NCBI GenBank assembly: GCA_020427395.1
Contig: JAGQON010000011.1
Location: forward strand, 1-64,000
From: Phycisphaerales bacterium
GTDB lineage: Bacteria; Planctomycetota; Phycisphaerae; Phycisphaerales; UBA1924
Direction of reading: 5' to 3'
Length of the DNA: 64,000 nt
In this document: in pieces, positions 33,365-42,660 of the stretch
How positions within the stretch are numbered: position 1 is the stretch's first letter
Layout of the letters: the number at the start of each line of letters is the position of its first letter
Translations under genes and position numbers: made by a program
Notes under the pieces: model-generated
The model's database searches: none
The model's input: the letters and a program-made list of their open reading frames with translations, nothing else
Told to the model about the DNA's origin: nothing

Positions 33365-34089
33365 AAACCGAAACGATCGCCCATCAGATGACCGAGCCCA
33401 AGCCCACCCAGTCCGCACTGAACACGAGCGAGCCGACGCTGCCCGCCGATGTCGTTGGCGCGCTCCCGGGCAGGTTCCTCGTCTTCGACGGCCCGGACGG
33501 CTCGGGCAAAAGTACCCAGCTCAAGATGTTCCTCAAAGCCGCCAAACACGCGGGCCTGCGCGTCACCGAGGTGCGTGAGCCGGGCGGAACAGAGATCGGC
33601 GAGAAGATCCGCGATGCGCTGCTCGAGCACCTCGACCGCGAAGAAATGAGCCTGCGCTGCGAGATGCTGCTCTACATGGCCTCGCGCGCCCAGCTCTGCG
33701 AGCAGGTGATCGACCCCGCCCTCAAGCGCGGCGATCTGGTCGTCGCCGACCGCTTCGTCTCCTCGACCTACGCCTACCAGGGCGCCGCCGGCGGCATCCC
33801 CTTCCGCGAGATCGACGAGGCCGCCAAGATCGCCATGCAGGGCGTCATGCCCGACGCCACCCTGATCTTCGATGTCGATCAGGAAACCGCCGCCTCACGC
33901 CTCAACCCGCTGCTCGACCGCATGGAGGCCAAGGGCGCCGCCTTCCACAAACGAGTCCGCGAGGGCTACCAGGCACTGATCGCGGGCGATGCGGATCGCC
34001 AACGCTATCTCGGCATCGACGCACGAGGAAGCGAATCGCAGGTCTTCGCCAACATCGTCACGGCCCTCCGCGACCGATTCGTCGGCTGA
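33361..34089 (+). CDS. tmk: Thymidylate kinase
   Basis: The 242-residue enzyme phosphorylates dTMP to dTDP. It has the P-loop FDGPDGSGKST (about residues 38-48), the REPGGTEIGEKIR motif, the VVADRFVSSTYAYQGAAGG dTMP-binding segment and the LID-like region before AFHKRVREGY. A non-conserved N-terminal tail of about 35 residues makes it longer than the usual 205-215. The GTG at 33361 overlaps the upstream stop as GTGA; an ATG at 33388 would shorten the tail and is the alternative start. Confidence 0.94.
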   Translation: MKTETIAHQMTEPKPTQSALNTSEPTLPADVVGALPGRFLVFDGPDGSGKSTQLKMFLKAAKHAGLRVTEVREPGGTEIGEKIRDALLEHLDREEMSLRCEMLLYMASRAQLCEQVIDPALKRGDLVVADRFVSSTYAYQGAAGGIPFREIDEAAKIAMQGVMPDATLIFDVDQETAASRLNPLLDRMEAKGAAFHKRVREGYQALIAGDADRQRYLGIDARGSESQVFANIVTALRDRFVG

Positions 34090-34113
34090 TCTCACTCTCC
34101 TCCCCCGCGCCCC

Positions 34114-34119
34114 TATGCT
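34114..34119 (+). promoter_or_regulatory. -10 like element for plsY
   Basis: TATGCT ends 9 nt before the ATG at 34129, giving at most a 2-3 base leader. Confidence 0.35.
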
Positions 34120-34128
34120 CCCCCAACC

Positions 34129-34911
34129 ATGCACTGGGCATACTTCATCCCCATCGCGTTTCTCTGCGGCTCGATCCCGTTCGGCTTCCTGATCGGCAAG
34201 ATCAACGGCGTCGATATCCGTGAGCACGGGTCGGGAAACATCGGCGCGACCAACCTCGGGCGCGTGCTCGGGCGGCGCTTCTTCTTCGGGTGCTTCTTCC
34301 TCGACATGTTCAAGGGGCTGCTGCCAACCGCGCTGGCCGGTCACTTCATGGGCACGCTGGGAACGCTACGCGTCGAATCCACCGACGCCTACTGGTGGCT
34401 GGCGGTCATGGTCGCGGCGGTGTTGGGGCATATGTTCACGCCGTGGCTCGGCTTCAGGGGTGGCAAGGGCGTCGCGACGGCGCTGGGCGCACTGATCGGC
34501 GTCTTCCCGCCCATGGCCTTCCCCGCCGCCGGGGCACTCGTGGTCTACCTCGTCGTGCTGATGCTCTGGCGTTATGTGAGTCTCGCCTCGTGCTTCGCGG
34601 CCGGTTCTTTGCCGCTCTGGGTCTGGTTGGTCTTCGCGCAGTACCAGACGCTCATGGAGCGTCAGGCGTCGAGCCGCACGGACTGGGATCGGCTGACGAT
34701 GGACGAGGTTGCAGCGATCAAGGCGGGCATCCCGAACTACGGCACGCCGTTCTTCGCGGTGGCCCTGGCGCTGGCGGTGCTGGTGATCTATAAGCACCGG
34801 GCGAATCTCTCCCGGATCCTTGCTGGGCAGGAGCCGCAGCTGGGGCAGTCGCGTGCTCCCAGCGGCGTAGGGAATACACCCGATGCCAAACCTGACGGGA
34901 CGGATGCGTAA
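34129..34911 (+). CDS. plsY: Acyl-phosphate:glycerol-3-phosphate acyltransferase PlsY
   Basis: The 260-residue inner-membrane enzyme adds the first acyl chain in phospholipid synthesis, using acyl-phosphate. All three family motifs are visible: GSIPFGFLIGK with REHGSGNIGATN, GHMFTPWLGFRGGKGVATALG, and a late RYVSLAS segment. The core has five predicted helices; a C-terminal hydrophilic tail of about 35 residues is extra. It follows tmk by 39 bases on the same strand. Confidence 0.95.
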   Translation: MHWAYFIPIAFLCGSIPFGFLIGKINGVDIREHGSGNIGATNLGRVLGRRFFFGCFFLDMFKGLLPTALAGHFMGTLGTLRVESTDAYWWLAVMVAAVLGHMFTPWLGFRGGKGVATALGALIGVFPPMAFPAAGALVVYLVVLMLWRYVSLASCFAAGSLPLWVWLVFAQYQTLMERQASSRTDWDRLTMDEVAAIKAGIPNYGTPFFAVALALAVLVIYKHRANLSRILAGQEPQLGQSRAPSGVGNTPDAKPDGTDA

Positions 34912-35083
34912 AACTCTGATCCCGCATGAGTTCAAGGACCGATATCTGGGTCATGCCTCGGCATGATCATCCGAAACATCCTGATCTGACCCGTTGGTAC
35001 CTTTCCGGCTTCAGAGGTCGCTTATCTGTGACGATATCCAATGCACACTTGCACGAACGCGCTGGTACGCGGGGAGATCGCAC

Positions 35084-35353
35084 ATGGGCTATCTGAAGCT
35101 GCATCGAGATGAGCCGGAACAGCCGGAGCCGCCCGCTCCGATTCCTTTCCGTTCGCCTGATCGCACCTGGCGTGAGGCCGGGGGCGGGCAGCATGGAGGC
35201 GCCGAGATGGACAGCGTGACACGCGTAGAGCAGGCGCTGAGCCGCGTCGAAGAGAAGTTCAACGAGCTGACCACACAGGTCGACGAGTTGTGCGAGCCCA
35301 TCCAGCTCTCGCGCTGGATCGACGACGACGACGATGGGCCCTGGGCCGCGTAA
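35084..35353 (+). CDS. Small acidic protein with a short coiled coil
   Basis: This 89-residue product starts MGYLKLHRDEPEQ with GGGGAG upstream of the ATG. It has a Pro-rich first third, a helix with heptad-like spacing (about residues 44-70, VEQALSRVEEKFNELT) and an end with five consecutive Asp (IDDDDDGPWAA). No family was recognised. The 172 bases before it (34912-35083) hold no gene or clear signal. A bidirectional terminator follows. Confidence 0.6.
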   Translation: MGYLKLHRDEPEQPEPPAPIPFRSPDRTWREAGGGQHGGAEMDSVTRVEQALSRVEEKFNELTTQVDELCEPIQLSRWIDDDDDGPWAA

Positions 35354-35378
35354 TCGTCGAGAAAACCGAACATCACAC

Positions 35379-35416
35379 CACCGCACGGCTTGTCATGAGC
35401 CGTGCGGTGTGCGTTT
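35379..35416. terminator. Bidirectional terminator between convergent genes
   Basis: A perfect 12-bp stem, CACCGCACGGCT (35379-35390) with AGCCGTGCGGTG (35398-35409), and a 7-base loop. A short T run follows on the plus strand (TTTT at 35413-35416) and on the minus strand after a few bases. Confidence 0.75.
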
Positions 35417-35429
35417 TGGGATTGGCAGA

Positions 35430-37082
35430 TCAGCCCTCGATCCGGACAACAACCAGCGTCTCGTCGTCGGCCTGCCCGGCGAGCCCGGAGAACTGGCGCA
35501 TCGACCAGAAGACGCGTTTGAGCACGTCTTGCGCGCTGGCGTCGGGCTGCTCTCCGAGCTGCTCGAGCACGCAATCGATGAGGCGTTGACGCCCGAAGCG
35601 TTTGCTCTCGAAGTTGCTCGCGTCGGTGATGCCGTCGGTATATGCGACGAGCACATCACCCGGGAGCAGCTGGGTTTCGTGCATCTGGTACTCTTCGCCC
35701 GGAAGCACGCCGATGACGAGCCCCTCGCCGGGCATTTTGACCAGCGTGTACCGCCCCTGCTCATCTCGGCGCAGCAGCAGCGGCACATCGTGCCCGGCCA
35801 CCACGCTGCGGAGCACACGAGTCTGCGGGCAGAGCATGCCAAACCAGACAGTGACGAACTCGGCGACGGTCGTGTCGCGGTAGATCGCATCGTTGGTGCG
35901 GATCATGACACGATCGAGCTCCTCGGAGAGCTCGGCGTAGGCGCGGATCGTCGCCCGCACGGCGCTCATGAGCATGCCCGCGACGACCCCCTTGCCCACG
36001 ACATCGCCCACGAGAATGCCGAGCTTGTCGTGCACAACGAAGAGGTCATAGAAGTCGCCGCCGATCTCCTGACTGGGCTGGTATCGCGCGGCCAGCTGGA
36101 TGCCATCGAAGCTGGGCGTGACCTCGGGGAGCATGCGTTTCTGCACGGCACCCGCGATCCGCAGGGCGCGTTGTGTGCGACGCTGGCGGGCCTGCATCTT
36201 GAGCAGGCGGGCCTGCTCAACGGCCGCGGCCGCGGACTCGCCGATCGACCTGATCAGCTGGCGCTCGGCGCGGCTGAACTTGCGCGCCTGGCGTGCATAC
36301 AGGCGGATCACGCCGATGGGTTGCCCATCGAAGACCATGCCGGTGCCGATGAATCCAGCCAGGTTCTCTGCGCGGCACTCGTCGGGCACCAACACCCGAG
36401 GGTCGTCACTGAGCGATTCGCTCTCCACCACCTCACCGCTCAGGCACAGGCGATCGAACTGGCGGTCGATCGAGAGCGGGACGGGATTGCTGAGCCACTG
36501 CTCGCTGAGCCCAACGGCGGCCGAGCGTTCCAGCTCGTTCTCTCGATCGACGCGGGGCAGGGCCTCGGAGTCTTCGGGGAGCAGCATGATGGCGCCGGCG
36601 TCCAGATGCAGGACATCGAGCGCGAGCTTGAGCGCAAGTTCCAGCGTTTCCTGCACGCGCCCGCCCCGGACGAGCAGCGAGCTGAGCCGGTAGAGCACCG
36701 CCACCTCGCTGACACGGTAACGCAGCTGGGCGACATCTTCGCACATCTCGCTGGTGGTCTGGGCGATCAGCTCGGTGAGACGATCGATGAGCATGGACTG
36801 GGCAAGGTCGTGATCGTGCGGATGAACAACGATGCTGCCGATCTGCTCATCGGAAACGATGATGGGGAGCACGCGTGAGCCCTCGGGGATCGGACGCTCG
36901 ATGCCGGGCTGTTCGTTGAACGACTCGGCTTCGAGGACAAACCCTCGTTCATCGCGCAGCTCGATTCGTACGCCACCCAGCTCGCTCAGGGCTGCGCACA
37001 GGGAGGCGATCGTGCCCTGGGTCCAGTAGTCACGCAGCGAGTGCCCGGGGTTGGGGCTGAGTTCTGGGGCCGTGTTCTTCAT
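35430..37082 (-). CDS. SpoIIE/RsbU-type PP2C phosphatase with GAF sensor
   Basis: The 550-residue cytoplasmic protein has an N-terminal sensory part (about residues 20-130), a GAF domain (about 140-300, including AGFIGTGMVFDGQPIGVIRLY) and a C-terminal PP2C domain of the SpoIIE/RsbU type (about 315-550). Metal-binding motifs are visible: GGDFYDLF, GDVVGKGVVAGMLMS, VVAGHDVPLLL, TDGITDAS and ADDETLVVV. Such phosphatases act on anti-sigma-factor antagonists in partner-switching control of stress responses. No anti-anti-sigma gene is adjacent. It is the downstream neighbour of the secreted TPR protein at 37115 (32 bases). Confidence 0.9.
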   Translation of the reverse strand: MKNTAPELSPNPGHSLRDYWTQGTIASLCAALSELGGVRIELRDERGFVLEAESFNEQPGIERPIPEGSRVLPIIVSDEQIGSIVVHPHDHDLAQSMLIDRLTELIAQTTSEMCEDVAQLRYRVSEVAVLYRLSSLLVRGGRVQETLELALKLALDVLHLDAGAIMLLPEDSEALPRVDRENELERSAAVGLSEQWLSNPVPLSIDRQFDRLCLSGEVVESESLSDDPRVLVPDECRAENLAGFIGTGMVFDGQPIGVIRLYARQARKFSRAERQLIRSIGESAAAAVEQARLLKMQARQRRTQRALRIAGAVQKRMLPEVTPSFDGIQLAARYQPSQEIGGDFYDLFVVHDKLGILVGDVVGKGVVAGMLMSAVRATIRAYAELSEELDRVMIRTNDAIYRDTTVAEFVTVWFGMLCPQTRVLRSVVAGHDVPLLLRRDEQGRYTLVKMPGEGLVIGVLPGEEYQMHETQLLPGDVLVAYTDGITDASNFESKRFGRQRLIDCVLEQLGEQPDASAQDVLKRVFWSMRQFSGLAGQADDETLVVVRIEG

Positions 37083-37114
37083 GGGCGGCGTGTACTCGTG
37101 CGTGCCTCAGGCGG

Positions 37115-38956
37115 TCATGGTTTGGAGCCGGTATCGATCGGGATCCAGAGCTGCCCGAGCAGACTGGCGAAACGCCGGTCAGAATCGGCGCCCAGCGAGC
37201 TGACAACCTCGATGCCCTGCCTGATCGATTCGAGATCGCTGCTCTGGTAGCCGAGGTAGGCGAGCAACAGCCCCGCGGAAACGCGGACACGATCGCTCTC
37301 GACCCCGTAGCGTGTGCGGACTTCCGGCTCGACGATGCCGGCTGTCTCTCGCATGCGCAGCTTGAGCGCCTCGACGCGCTCGGCGTTGGGCAGCACGCCC
37401 TCGCTGTAGCGGGTGGTGATCAGCTCAGGGCGTTCGGAATAGAGCGACTGCAGGTTCACCGAGGCGCTCAGCAGCATGCCCGCGCCGATCTGGGCGTTGA
37501 GGCGACCGACCTGCGACACGACATCGCGCGGCTTGAGCGAGAGCGCACGAGTGAAGCGTTCCTCGGCCTCAAAATAACGCCCGCTCTCGATCAATCGCTG
37601 ACCCGCCTGGATGTGCTTGGCGTAGACATCGTCTGTCTCGGCACCTGGCAAGAGCAGCTGCTTGACCTCGCTGGAGGCGTTGCCACGCAGGACTTCGAGG
37701 GTTTCGGGATCGACGGCCACCGCGCTTGGGTCCTGCTGGAGCTCAAAGTTCTTCTTGCTGATCTCGTCGAGCTTCTCCTGGCTCTCACCGATCTTCTTGG
37801 CAACGGGTGAGTCCGTGGTGTCGGGGATCGATATCAGCGGTGTCGTCGGGCCTTGCTGCTCTTCGCCCTCTTGAGGCTGCGTGCTGTCGGCGTCGGAGCC
37901 GGAGCCGCTCGCGTTGGGATCAGTGCTCTGGCCCTGCGCGTTGGGGTTCTGGGCGTTGTTATTCTGCGGGATGCCGTAGAGCTGATTGCGGATCTCTTCC
38001 ATCTGACGCACGAGCCACGCGTCGTTGGTCTCGTTGGGGTTGATGGTCTGGGCGTTGCCGCCCTGCTCCTGCAGCTCACGCATGGTCTGCACGCGCTCGC
38101 GCATCTGATCCACGAGATCGTCGTAGGCGGTGGTGAGTCGCGAGCCGGGGATCTGATTGGGGTTCGTGCCAACCTCCGCGGCGTTGGGCGGGCGCGTGAC
38201 CAGCGGGTTGGGGTCGCGTGCGTCGACCATGGGCGTCGGGGTGATGCCCAGCAGCGGCGACGCGACGAGCCCGACGGGTCGGTTGTCGATGCCTTGGGTG
38301 TAGACGCTCAGCAGCGAGGGCTGCATGGTGCTGGTGGTGTCGTAGCTTGAGGACGATCGCAGCGTGCCCATCATTGATCCGTCGTCGTACCCGGTCATGC
38401 TGTTCATGCCGGACTGCACCGACAGGGAACGCCCGGCCGGGTCCAGGTCCTGCTGTTCGCGATCGTACCCGAGGGGCTGGGCCTGACTGTTGTAGCCGCG
38501 CGTGGGTGTCGAGGCGCTGTAGGCGGAGTATGAGTCACGCGTGTAAGTCAGGTCGCCCATCAGATTGCGTGGCGGTGCCGAGCCCGTCGTCAGCGCGAAC
38601 TGGTACTGGAGGGCGTCGGTGCCGCGGATGCCCATGCCCGCGAGCCCGGAGTAGAGCGAGTCGCGCCGGAAGGCGAAGAGTGAGTCGGAACCCAGCTCGC
38701 CGGTGAACTCGCCCGGGGCGCGGTAGCCAATGTCCCCACGGAAGCTCAGCCCGCCGGGCGCGTTGCCGGTAGCGATCGAGTTGCGGAAGCGCAGCTCATC
38801 GACCAACGTCGGACGCTGGGCGTTGCTCCGCCCCTGCTGCCCAGGGTTCGCGTCCAGTGCACGACCGTCCCCCAAGGCGTTCTGGGCCTTAGCGCTGCCG
38901 CAGATCGTGACGAGGAGCGTGATGACGAGCAGGTTTGTTCGTGTCATGGTTGGCAT
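37115..38956 (-). CDS. Secreted protein with TPR-like C-terminus
   Basis: The 613-residue product has a signal peptide (cleavage near GSAKAQ), a Ser/Tyr/Gly-rich, disordered-looking first half and a Gln/Asn/Asp-rich linker (about residues 330-375). The C-terminal half is helical and contains a TPR-like unit (HIQAGQRLIESGRYFEAEERF followed by ALSLKPRD). The ATG at 38956 is favoured because GGGAGGG lies 6 bases upstream; an in-frame ATG 24 bases earlier lacks one. No family was recognised. It may be an envelope assembly factor, judged only from layout. Confidence 0.7.
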   Translation of the reverse strand: MPTMTRTNLLVITLLVTICGSAKAQNALGDGRALDANPGQQGRSNAQRPTLVDELRFRNSIATGNAPGGLSFRGDIGYRAPGEFTGELGSDSLFAFRRDSLYSGLAGMGIRGTDALQYQFALTTGSAPPRNLMGDLTYTRDSYSAYSASTPTRGYNSQAQPLGYDREQQDLDPAGRSLSVQSGMNSMTGYDDGSMMGTLRSSSSYDTTSTMQPSLLSVYTQGIDNRPVGLVASPLLGITPTPMVDARDPNPLVTRPPNAAEVGTNPNQIPGSRLTTAYDDLVDQMRERVQTMRELQEQGGNAQTINPNETNDAWLVRQMEEIRNQLYGIPQNNNAQNPNAQGQSTDPNASGSGSDADSTQPQEGEEQQGPTTPLISIPDTTDSPVAKKIGESQEKLDEISKKNFELQQDPSAVAVDPETLEVLRGNASSEVKQLLLPGAETDDVYAKHIQAGQRLIESGRYFEAEERFTRALSLKPRDVVSQVGRLNAQIGAGMLLSASVNLQSLYSERPELITTRYSEGVLPNAERVEALKLRMRETAGIVEPEVRTRYGVESDRVRVSAGLLLAYLGYQSSDLESIRQGIEVVSSLGADSDRRFASLLGQLWIPIDTGSKP

Positions 38957-39055
38957 GGCGGACCCTCCCTTGGGTATCACTCTATTGTACTCGGCTCAGG
39001 TGTGATCGGGTTCGGAGAATTCGGGCGCTGGGCGGGTGAGTTTCTCGCAATTCAC

Positions 39056-39082
39056 GCAAAGAACGCCCGGATCGACCGGGCG
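39056..39082 (-). terminator. Likely terminator of the sigma/anti-sigma operon
   Basis: On the minus strand a 7-bp stem CGCCCGG/CCGGGCG (39064-39082) with a 5-base loop is followed by GTTCTTT. Confidence 0.55.
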
Positions 39083-39110
39083 CTGCGAGTGATGAACCGA
39101 ATTGTCGGGC

Positions 39111-40088
39111 TCAGATCGAGCTGAGGCGATCGGGGGCCTTCATGATCGCCCGCACGCTGGCGCACGCATCATCGGGGGCCTCGGACACGAGCACATACTG
39201 CACACCCTCGCTGACCCAGACGAACAGGCTCGCGCCCGCCTCCTTGCAGGCCTCGGAGTTGAGCACATAGGTCACGCCCTCCTCGAGCGGGAGCTGCCCG
39301 GGGTCGGGGGCGATGAAGAGACTCAGCGAGATCGGGTTGCCCGCGTCGTCGAAGGCATCGAAGCGCAGGTGCCCCGACGCGCTGGTCATCGGGACATGGC
39401 AGTCGCCACCGCCGTAGAACTCGATGCGACGATCATCCTGCGACATGTCGGGCAGCTGGACGGGGCGTCCGAACTGCTCGCTGAAGTAGCCGATGGTGTC
39501 TCTGATGTCGCGCCGTGAGAACTTGGCCTGGGCCGCCTTCTCGAAGCAGCACCGGTTGTGCTCCGAGAGCACGAATCGCCCCATGCTCTCTGAGTATCCG
39601 ACGGGCTCGATGATCGGGCTGCCCGGCAACGCCTGGCGCAGGCCCGTGCTCTGCCAGATCAGCACGCCCGCCACGCTCAGCACCAGCACCGCCGCGATGC
39701 CAAGCACCGGCGACCGTGACCAGAACGAGCGATCACGCGTCGACGCGTTGGATTGCTCCATGCGCTCCGCGTACGCCTCGTCCGCGTGCGCGTCGCTCAG
39801 ATTGGATGCCGCCACCATCGCGCTGATCCGCTCTCGCAGGGCGCCGGGGCAGCAGGGCTTGGTCATCGCCCGACCGCAGCAGCCACGCAGCTGCTGCTCG
39901 AAGTCGTGCTGCGAGCCCGCCTCGGGGTGCTCACGCACCAGCGCCTTGAGGCGCTCGCACTGCTCGGGGTTGAGCTCGCCGTCCGCGCAGGCACGCAGGA
40001 GGGCGGCGATATTGATCGGCGACTGCTCGAAGAGCGCATCGAACAACGCGTCCTGTGCGTGCTCGTGATGGGGCTGATCGTGGGTCAT
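39111..40088 (-). CDS. Membrane anti-sigma factor candidate, Cys-rich
   Basis: The 325-residue protein has a cytoplasmic N-terminal part (about 120 residues) with a helical ELNPEQCERLKALV segment and a CCGRAMTKPCC cluster after a His. One membrane helix (about 128-148, VLGIAAVLVLSVAGVLIW) follows, then a periplasmic domain of about 175 residues with several Cys (NRCCF, GGGDCH, SEACK, DDACAS). The order sigma gene then membrane protein, 66 bases apart, is that of ECF sigma/anti-sigma pairs. The His/Cys cluster recalls zinc-binding anti-sigma domains, yet does not match the classic HxxxCxxC exactly. A redox or metal signal sensed outside is an inference. Confidence 0.7.
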   Translation of the reverse strand: MTHDQPHHEHAQDALFDALFEQSPINIAALLRACADGELNPEQCERLKALVREHPEAGSQHDFEQQLRGCCGRAMTKPCCPGALRERISAMVAASNLSDAHADEAYAERMEQSNASTRDRSFWSRSPVLGIAAVLVLSVAGVLIWQSTGLRQALPGSPIIEPVGYSESMGRFVLSEHNRCCFEKAAQAKFSRRDIRDTIGYFSEQFGRPVQLPDMSQDDRRIEFYGGGDCHVPMTSASGHLRFDAFDDAGNPISLSLFIAPDPGQLPLEEGVTYVLNSEACKEAGASLFVWVSEGVQYVLVSEAPDDACASVRAIMKAPDRLSSI

Positions 40089-40154
40089 CGTCGTGGTTCT
40101 CTCGGAAAATCCTGCTGCCGGGGGTGTGATGTCCGCCGTGTTCGTGTTTCTTCG

Positions 40155-40796
40155 TCAGGGCTCGGGCTGATGGAAACGCAGCCCGAGTTGCTCCACCGCC
40201 TGCTCATCGCTCATCAGCGCATCGGCCAGCAGCTTGCGCGCCCGGTGCAGGCGGCTCATCACCGTGCCGATCGGGACGCCGATGATCTCCGCGATCTCGC
40301 GGTACTTGAGGCCATCGACACCCCAGAGCATGAGCACCTCGCGGTACTCGTCTTTCAAATCGTCGATCGCCGACTTCAGTCGGCCATCAACATGCTCCCA
40401 GTCCAGGTCGCCCTGATCCCACACCGGGGGGGCCTCATCCGGGAGCGACTCCGTGGACGATTCGTCAAAGAACGAATCAACACTGGTCGGCTGGCGAGAC
40501 TGCTTCTTGATCCGCGTGTAGAACACATTGTGGCAGATCGCGAACAGCCAGGATCGCATCCCCCCGCTGCCCGAGGTCGGGTCGTCGGGGGCGCTCTTGT
40601 CTTCAAACCGCTCGATCGTCCCAGGACGGAACGCTCGGGCATACACCTCCTGAACAAGCTCCTCGGCCTCCTCAGGTCGACGCGCCAGATGCATCGCCAT
40701 GCGATACACCGCGTCCAGATGCTCAAGGGCGAGATGTTCGAACTGTTCACGCTCCAACGATGTCGCCCTTCTCTTCGCGTTTGAAAACCCAACCAC
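40155..40796 (-). CDS. RNA polymerase ECF sigma factor
   Basis: The product has about 213 residues. Region 2 is visible as AVYRMAMHLARRPEEAEELVQEVYARAF followed by SWLFAICHNVF. Region 4 is DDLKDEYREVLMLWGVDGLKYREIA then GVPIGTVMSRLHRARKLL. The linker between them is longer than usual and acidic. The start is uncertain: the open frame extends to 40880, but the GTG at 40796 fits the conserved N-terminus and leaves room for the divergent metG promoter. It should direct polymerase to a specific promoter set and be held inactive by the membrane protein encoded next. Confidence 0.88.
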   Translation of the reverse strand: MVGFSNAKRRATSLEREQFEHLALEHLDAVYRMAMHLARRPEEAEELVQEVYARAFRPGTIERFEDKSAPDDPTSGSGGMRSWLFAICHNVFYTRIKKQSRQPTSVDSFFDESSTESLPDEAPPVWDQGDLDWEHVDGRLKSAIDDLKDEYREVLMLWGVDGLKYREIAEIIGVPIGTVMSRLHRARKLLADALMSDEQAVEQLGLRFHQPEP

Positions 40797-40923
40797 GCCG
40801 GCGGATATTCCGAACCAGCAAGAGCATAGGTCAGAACGATCGGTTAGGTACTTGGGTTTTCGGACGCACGCTCCGATCACCGGATCGACACCACCCGGTC
40901 GGTGTTTTTCGACACGGGAGAAC

Positions 40924-40929
40924 TACAAT
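40924..40929 (+). promoter_or_regulatory. -10 like element, leaderless start for metG
   Basis: TACAAT ends 6 nt before the ATG at 40936; no Shine-Dalgarno sequence is present. Confidence 0.5.
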
Positions 40930-40935
40930 CCCGCG

Positions 40936-42660
40936 ATGCCCAGCGATCACACCAATCAGAATCCGTACTACATCACCACCCCGATCTACTATGTCAACGA
41001 TCGACCCCACATCGGGCACTGCTATACCACGCTCATCGCCGATGTCGCCGCCCGCGCACAGCGACTCGTCGGGCGCGACACCTTCTTCCTCACCGGCACC
41101 GACGAGCACGCCGAGAAGGTCTCCAAAACCGCCCTCGAGAACGGCAAGACCCCATACGAGTGGGCCACCATCAACGCCGAACGCTTCAAGGACGCCTTCG
41201 CGTTCATGGACTTCTCCAACGACGACTTCGTCCGCACCACCGAAGAGCGACACATCAGCCGCGCCAGCGCGTACATCAAGAAGCTGATGGACCAGGGCGA
41301 CATCGAGCTGGGCGACTACGAGGGCTGGTACGACCCCTCGCAGGAGGAATACCTCACCGAGACCGTCGCCAAGGAGAACAACTACAAGTCCCCGGTCACC
41401 GGGCGCGACCTCGAGAAGCGCGTCGAGCAGAACTACTTCTTCCGCCTCGATAAGTACGAGGGCTGGCTGCGTGAGCAGATCGAATCGGGCACCATCCGCG
41501 TCCTGCCCGAGGCCCGCAAGAACGAGGTGCTCGGCCGCCTGAAAACAGGCCTCAACAAGGTCCCCGTCTCCCGCAAGATCAAGGACGGCGACCCCGACTG
41601 GGGCATCAAGATGCCCGGCGACGACTCCCACCGCATCTATGTCTGGATCGAGGCCCTCTGCAACTACCTCACCACCGTCGACACCGACGGCCGGCGCGCA
41701 TACTGGAACGGCGAGGTCGTGCACCTGATGGCCAAGGACATCCTCTGGTTCCACGCCGTCATCTGGCCGGCCATGCTCCACGCCCTGGGCGAGAAGGTCC
41801 CCGACACCGTCTACGCCCACGCCTACTGGATCAGCGAGGGCACCAAGATGTCCAAGTCGCTGGGCAACTTCATCGAGATCGACCAGCTCCGCGCGTATGC
41901 CGAGCGCTACTCGCTCGACGCCGTCCGCTGGTTCCTCACCACGCAGGGCCCGCTGGGCGCCAACGACGCGGACTTCGCGCACGCACGATTCATCGAGGTC
42001 TACAACGCCGACCTCGCCAACTCCATCGGCAACTCGATGAGCCGCGTGGGCAACATGATCGATAAGTATTTCAACGGCGAAATCACCCGCACCTGCAACG
42101 GCGAGTTCGGCTTCGAGGGCGGCAAGGCCCTCCAGCTCGCCATCCAGGCCCTCAACGACGCAGGCAAATCGCCCGACGACCCCTCGCGCACCTTCGACTT
42201 CCCCAAGACCACGCAGGCGGCCGTCGACTCGGCGCTCCAGGCCCTCGCCAAGCTCGACCTCGAAGAGATGCTCGACTCCGGCCGCTCCATCGTCCGCTTC
42301 GTCGACGACTTCATCTCCTACAGCGCCCCCTTCACCCTCGCCAAGCGCGTGGGAGAGCTTGAGCACGCCGACAAGGCCCTCGCCACCATCCTCTACTCCT
42401 GTGCTGAGGCCCTCCGCATCGCTTCGCTCCTCCTCTACCCCGCCATGCCCGCCAAGATGGCCCAGCTGTGGCGCGACTGGAACTGCAACCACCTCCGCGA
42501 CCCCGGCGACCACAACTCACCCTTCCTTACCCCGCTGAGCGAGCTGGCAACATGGACCGGCGAGCACTCGATGAGCGTCGGGCAACGCGTCAGCAAGGGC
42601 GAGGTCATGTTCATGCGCGCCGACGCCAACGAACCCACGCCGGGCAGCGAGCCCGCCTGA
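40936..42660 (+). CDS. metG: Methionyl-tRNA synthetase
   Basis: The 574-residue class I synthetase has the HIGH-type motif PHIGHCY at about residue 21, YVWIEALCNYL in the methionine pocket, and KMSKSLGNF at about 305. The connective-peptide region reads YEGWYDPSQEEYLTE and contains no CxxC pairs, so the zinc knuckle of E. coli-type MetRS is absent. The C-terminal anticodon-binding helical domain is present, but no EMAP/tRNA-binding dimer domain follows. Its stop overlaps the start of the next gene (TGATG). Confidence 0.95.
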   Translation: MPSDHTNQNPYYITTPIYYVNDRPHIGHCYTTLIADVAARAQRLVGRDTFFLTGTDEHAEKVSKTALENGKTPYEWATINAERFKDAFAFMDFSNDDFVRTTEERHISRASAYIKKLMDQGDIELGDYEGWYDPSQEEYLTETVAKENNYKSPVTGRDLEKRVEQNYFFRLDKYEGWLREQIESGTIRVLPEARKNEVLGRLKTGLNKVPVSRKIKDGDPDWGIKMPGDDSHRIYVWIEALCNYLTTVDTDGRRAYWNGEVVHLMAKDILWFHAVIWPAMLHALGEKVPDTVYAHAYWISEGTKMSKSLGNFIEIDQLRAYAERYSLDAVRWFLTTQGPLGANDADFAHARFIEVYNADLANSIGNSMSRVGNMIDKYFNGEITRTCNGEFGFEGGKALQLAIQALNDAGKSPDDPSRTFDFPKTTQAAVDSALQALAKLDLEEMLDSGRSIVRFVDDFISYSAPFTLAKRVGELEHADKALATILYSCAEALRIASLLLYPAMPAKMAQLWRDWNCNHLRDPGDHNSPFLTPLSELATWTGEHSMSVGQRVSKGEVMFMRADANEPTPGSEPA

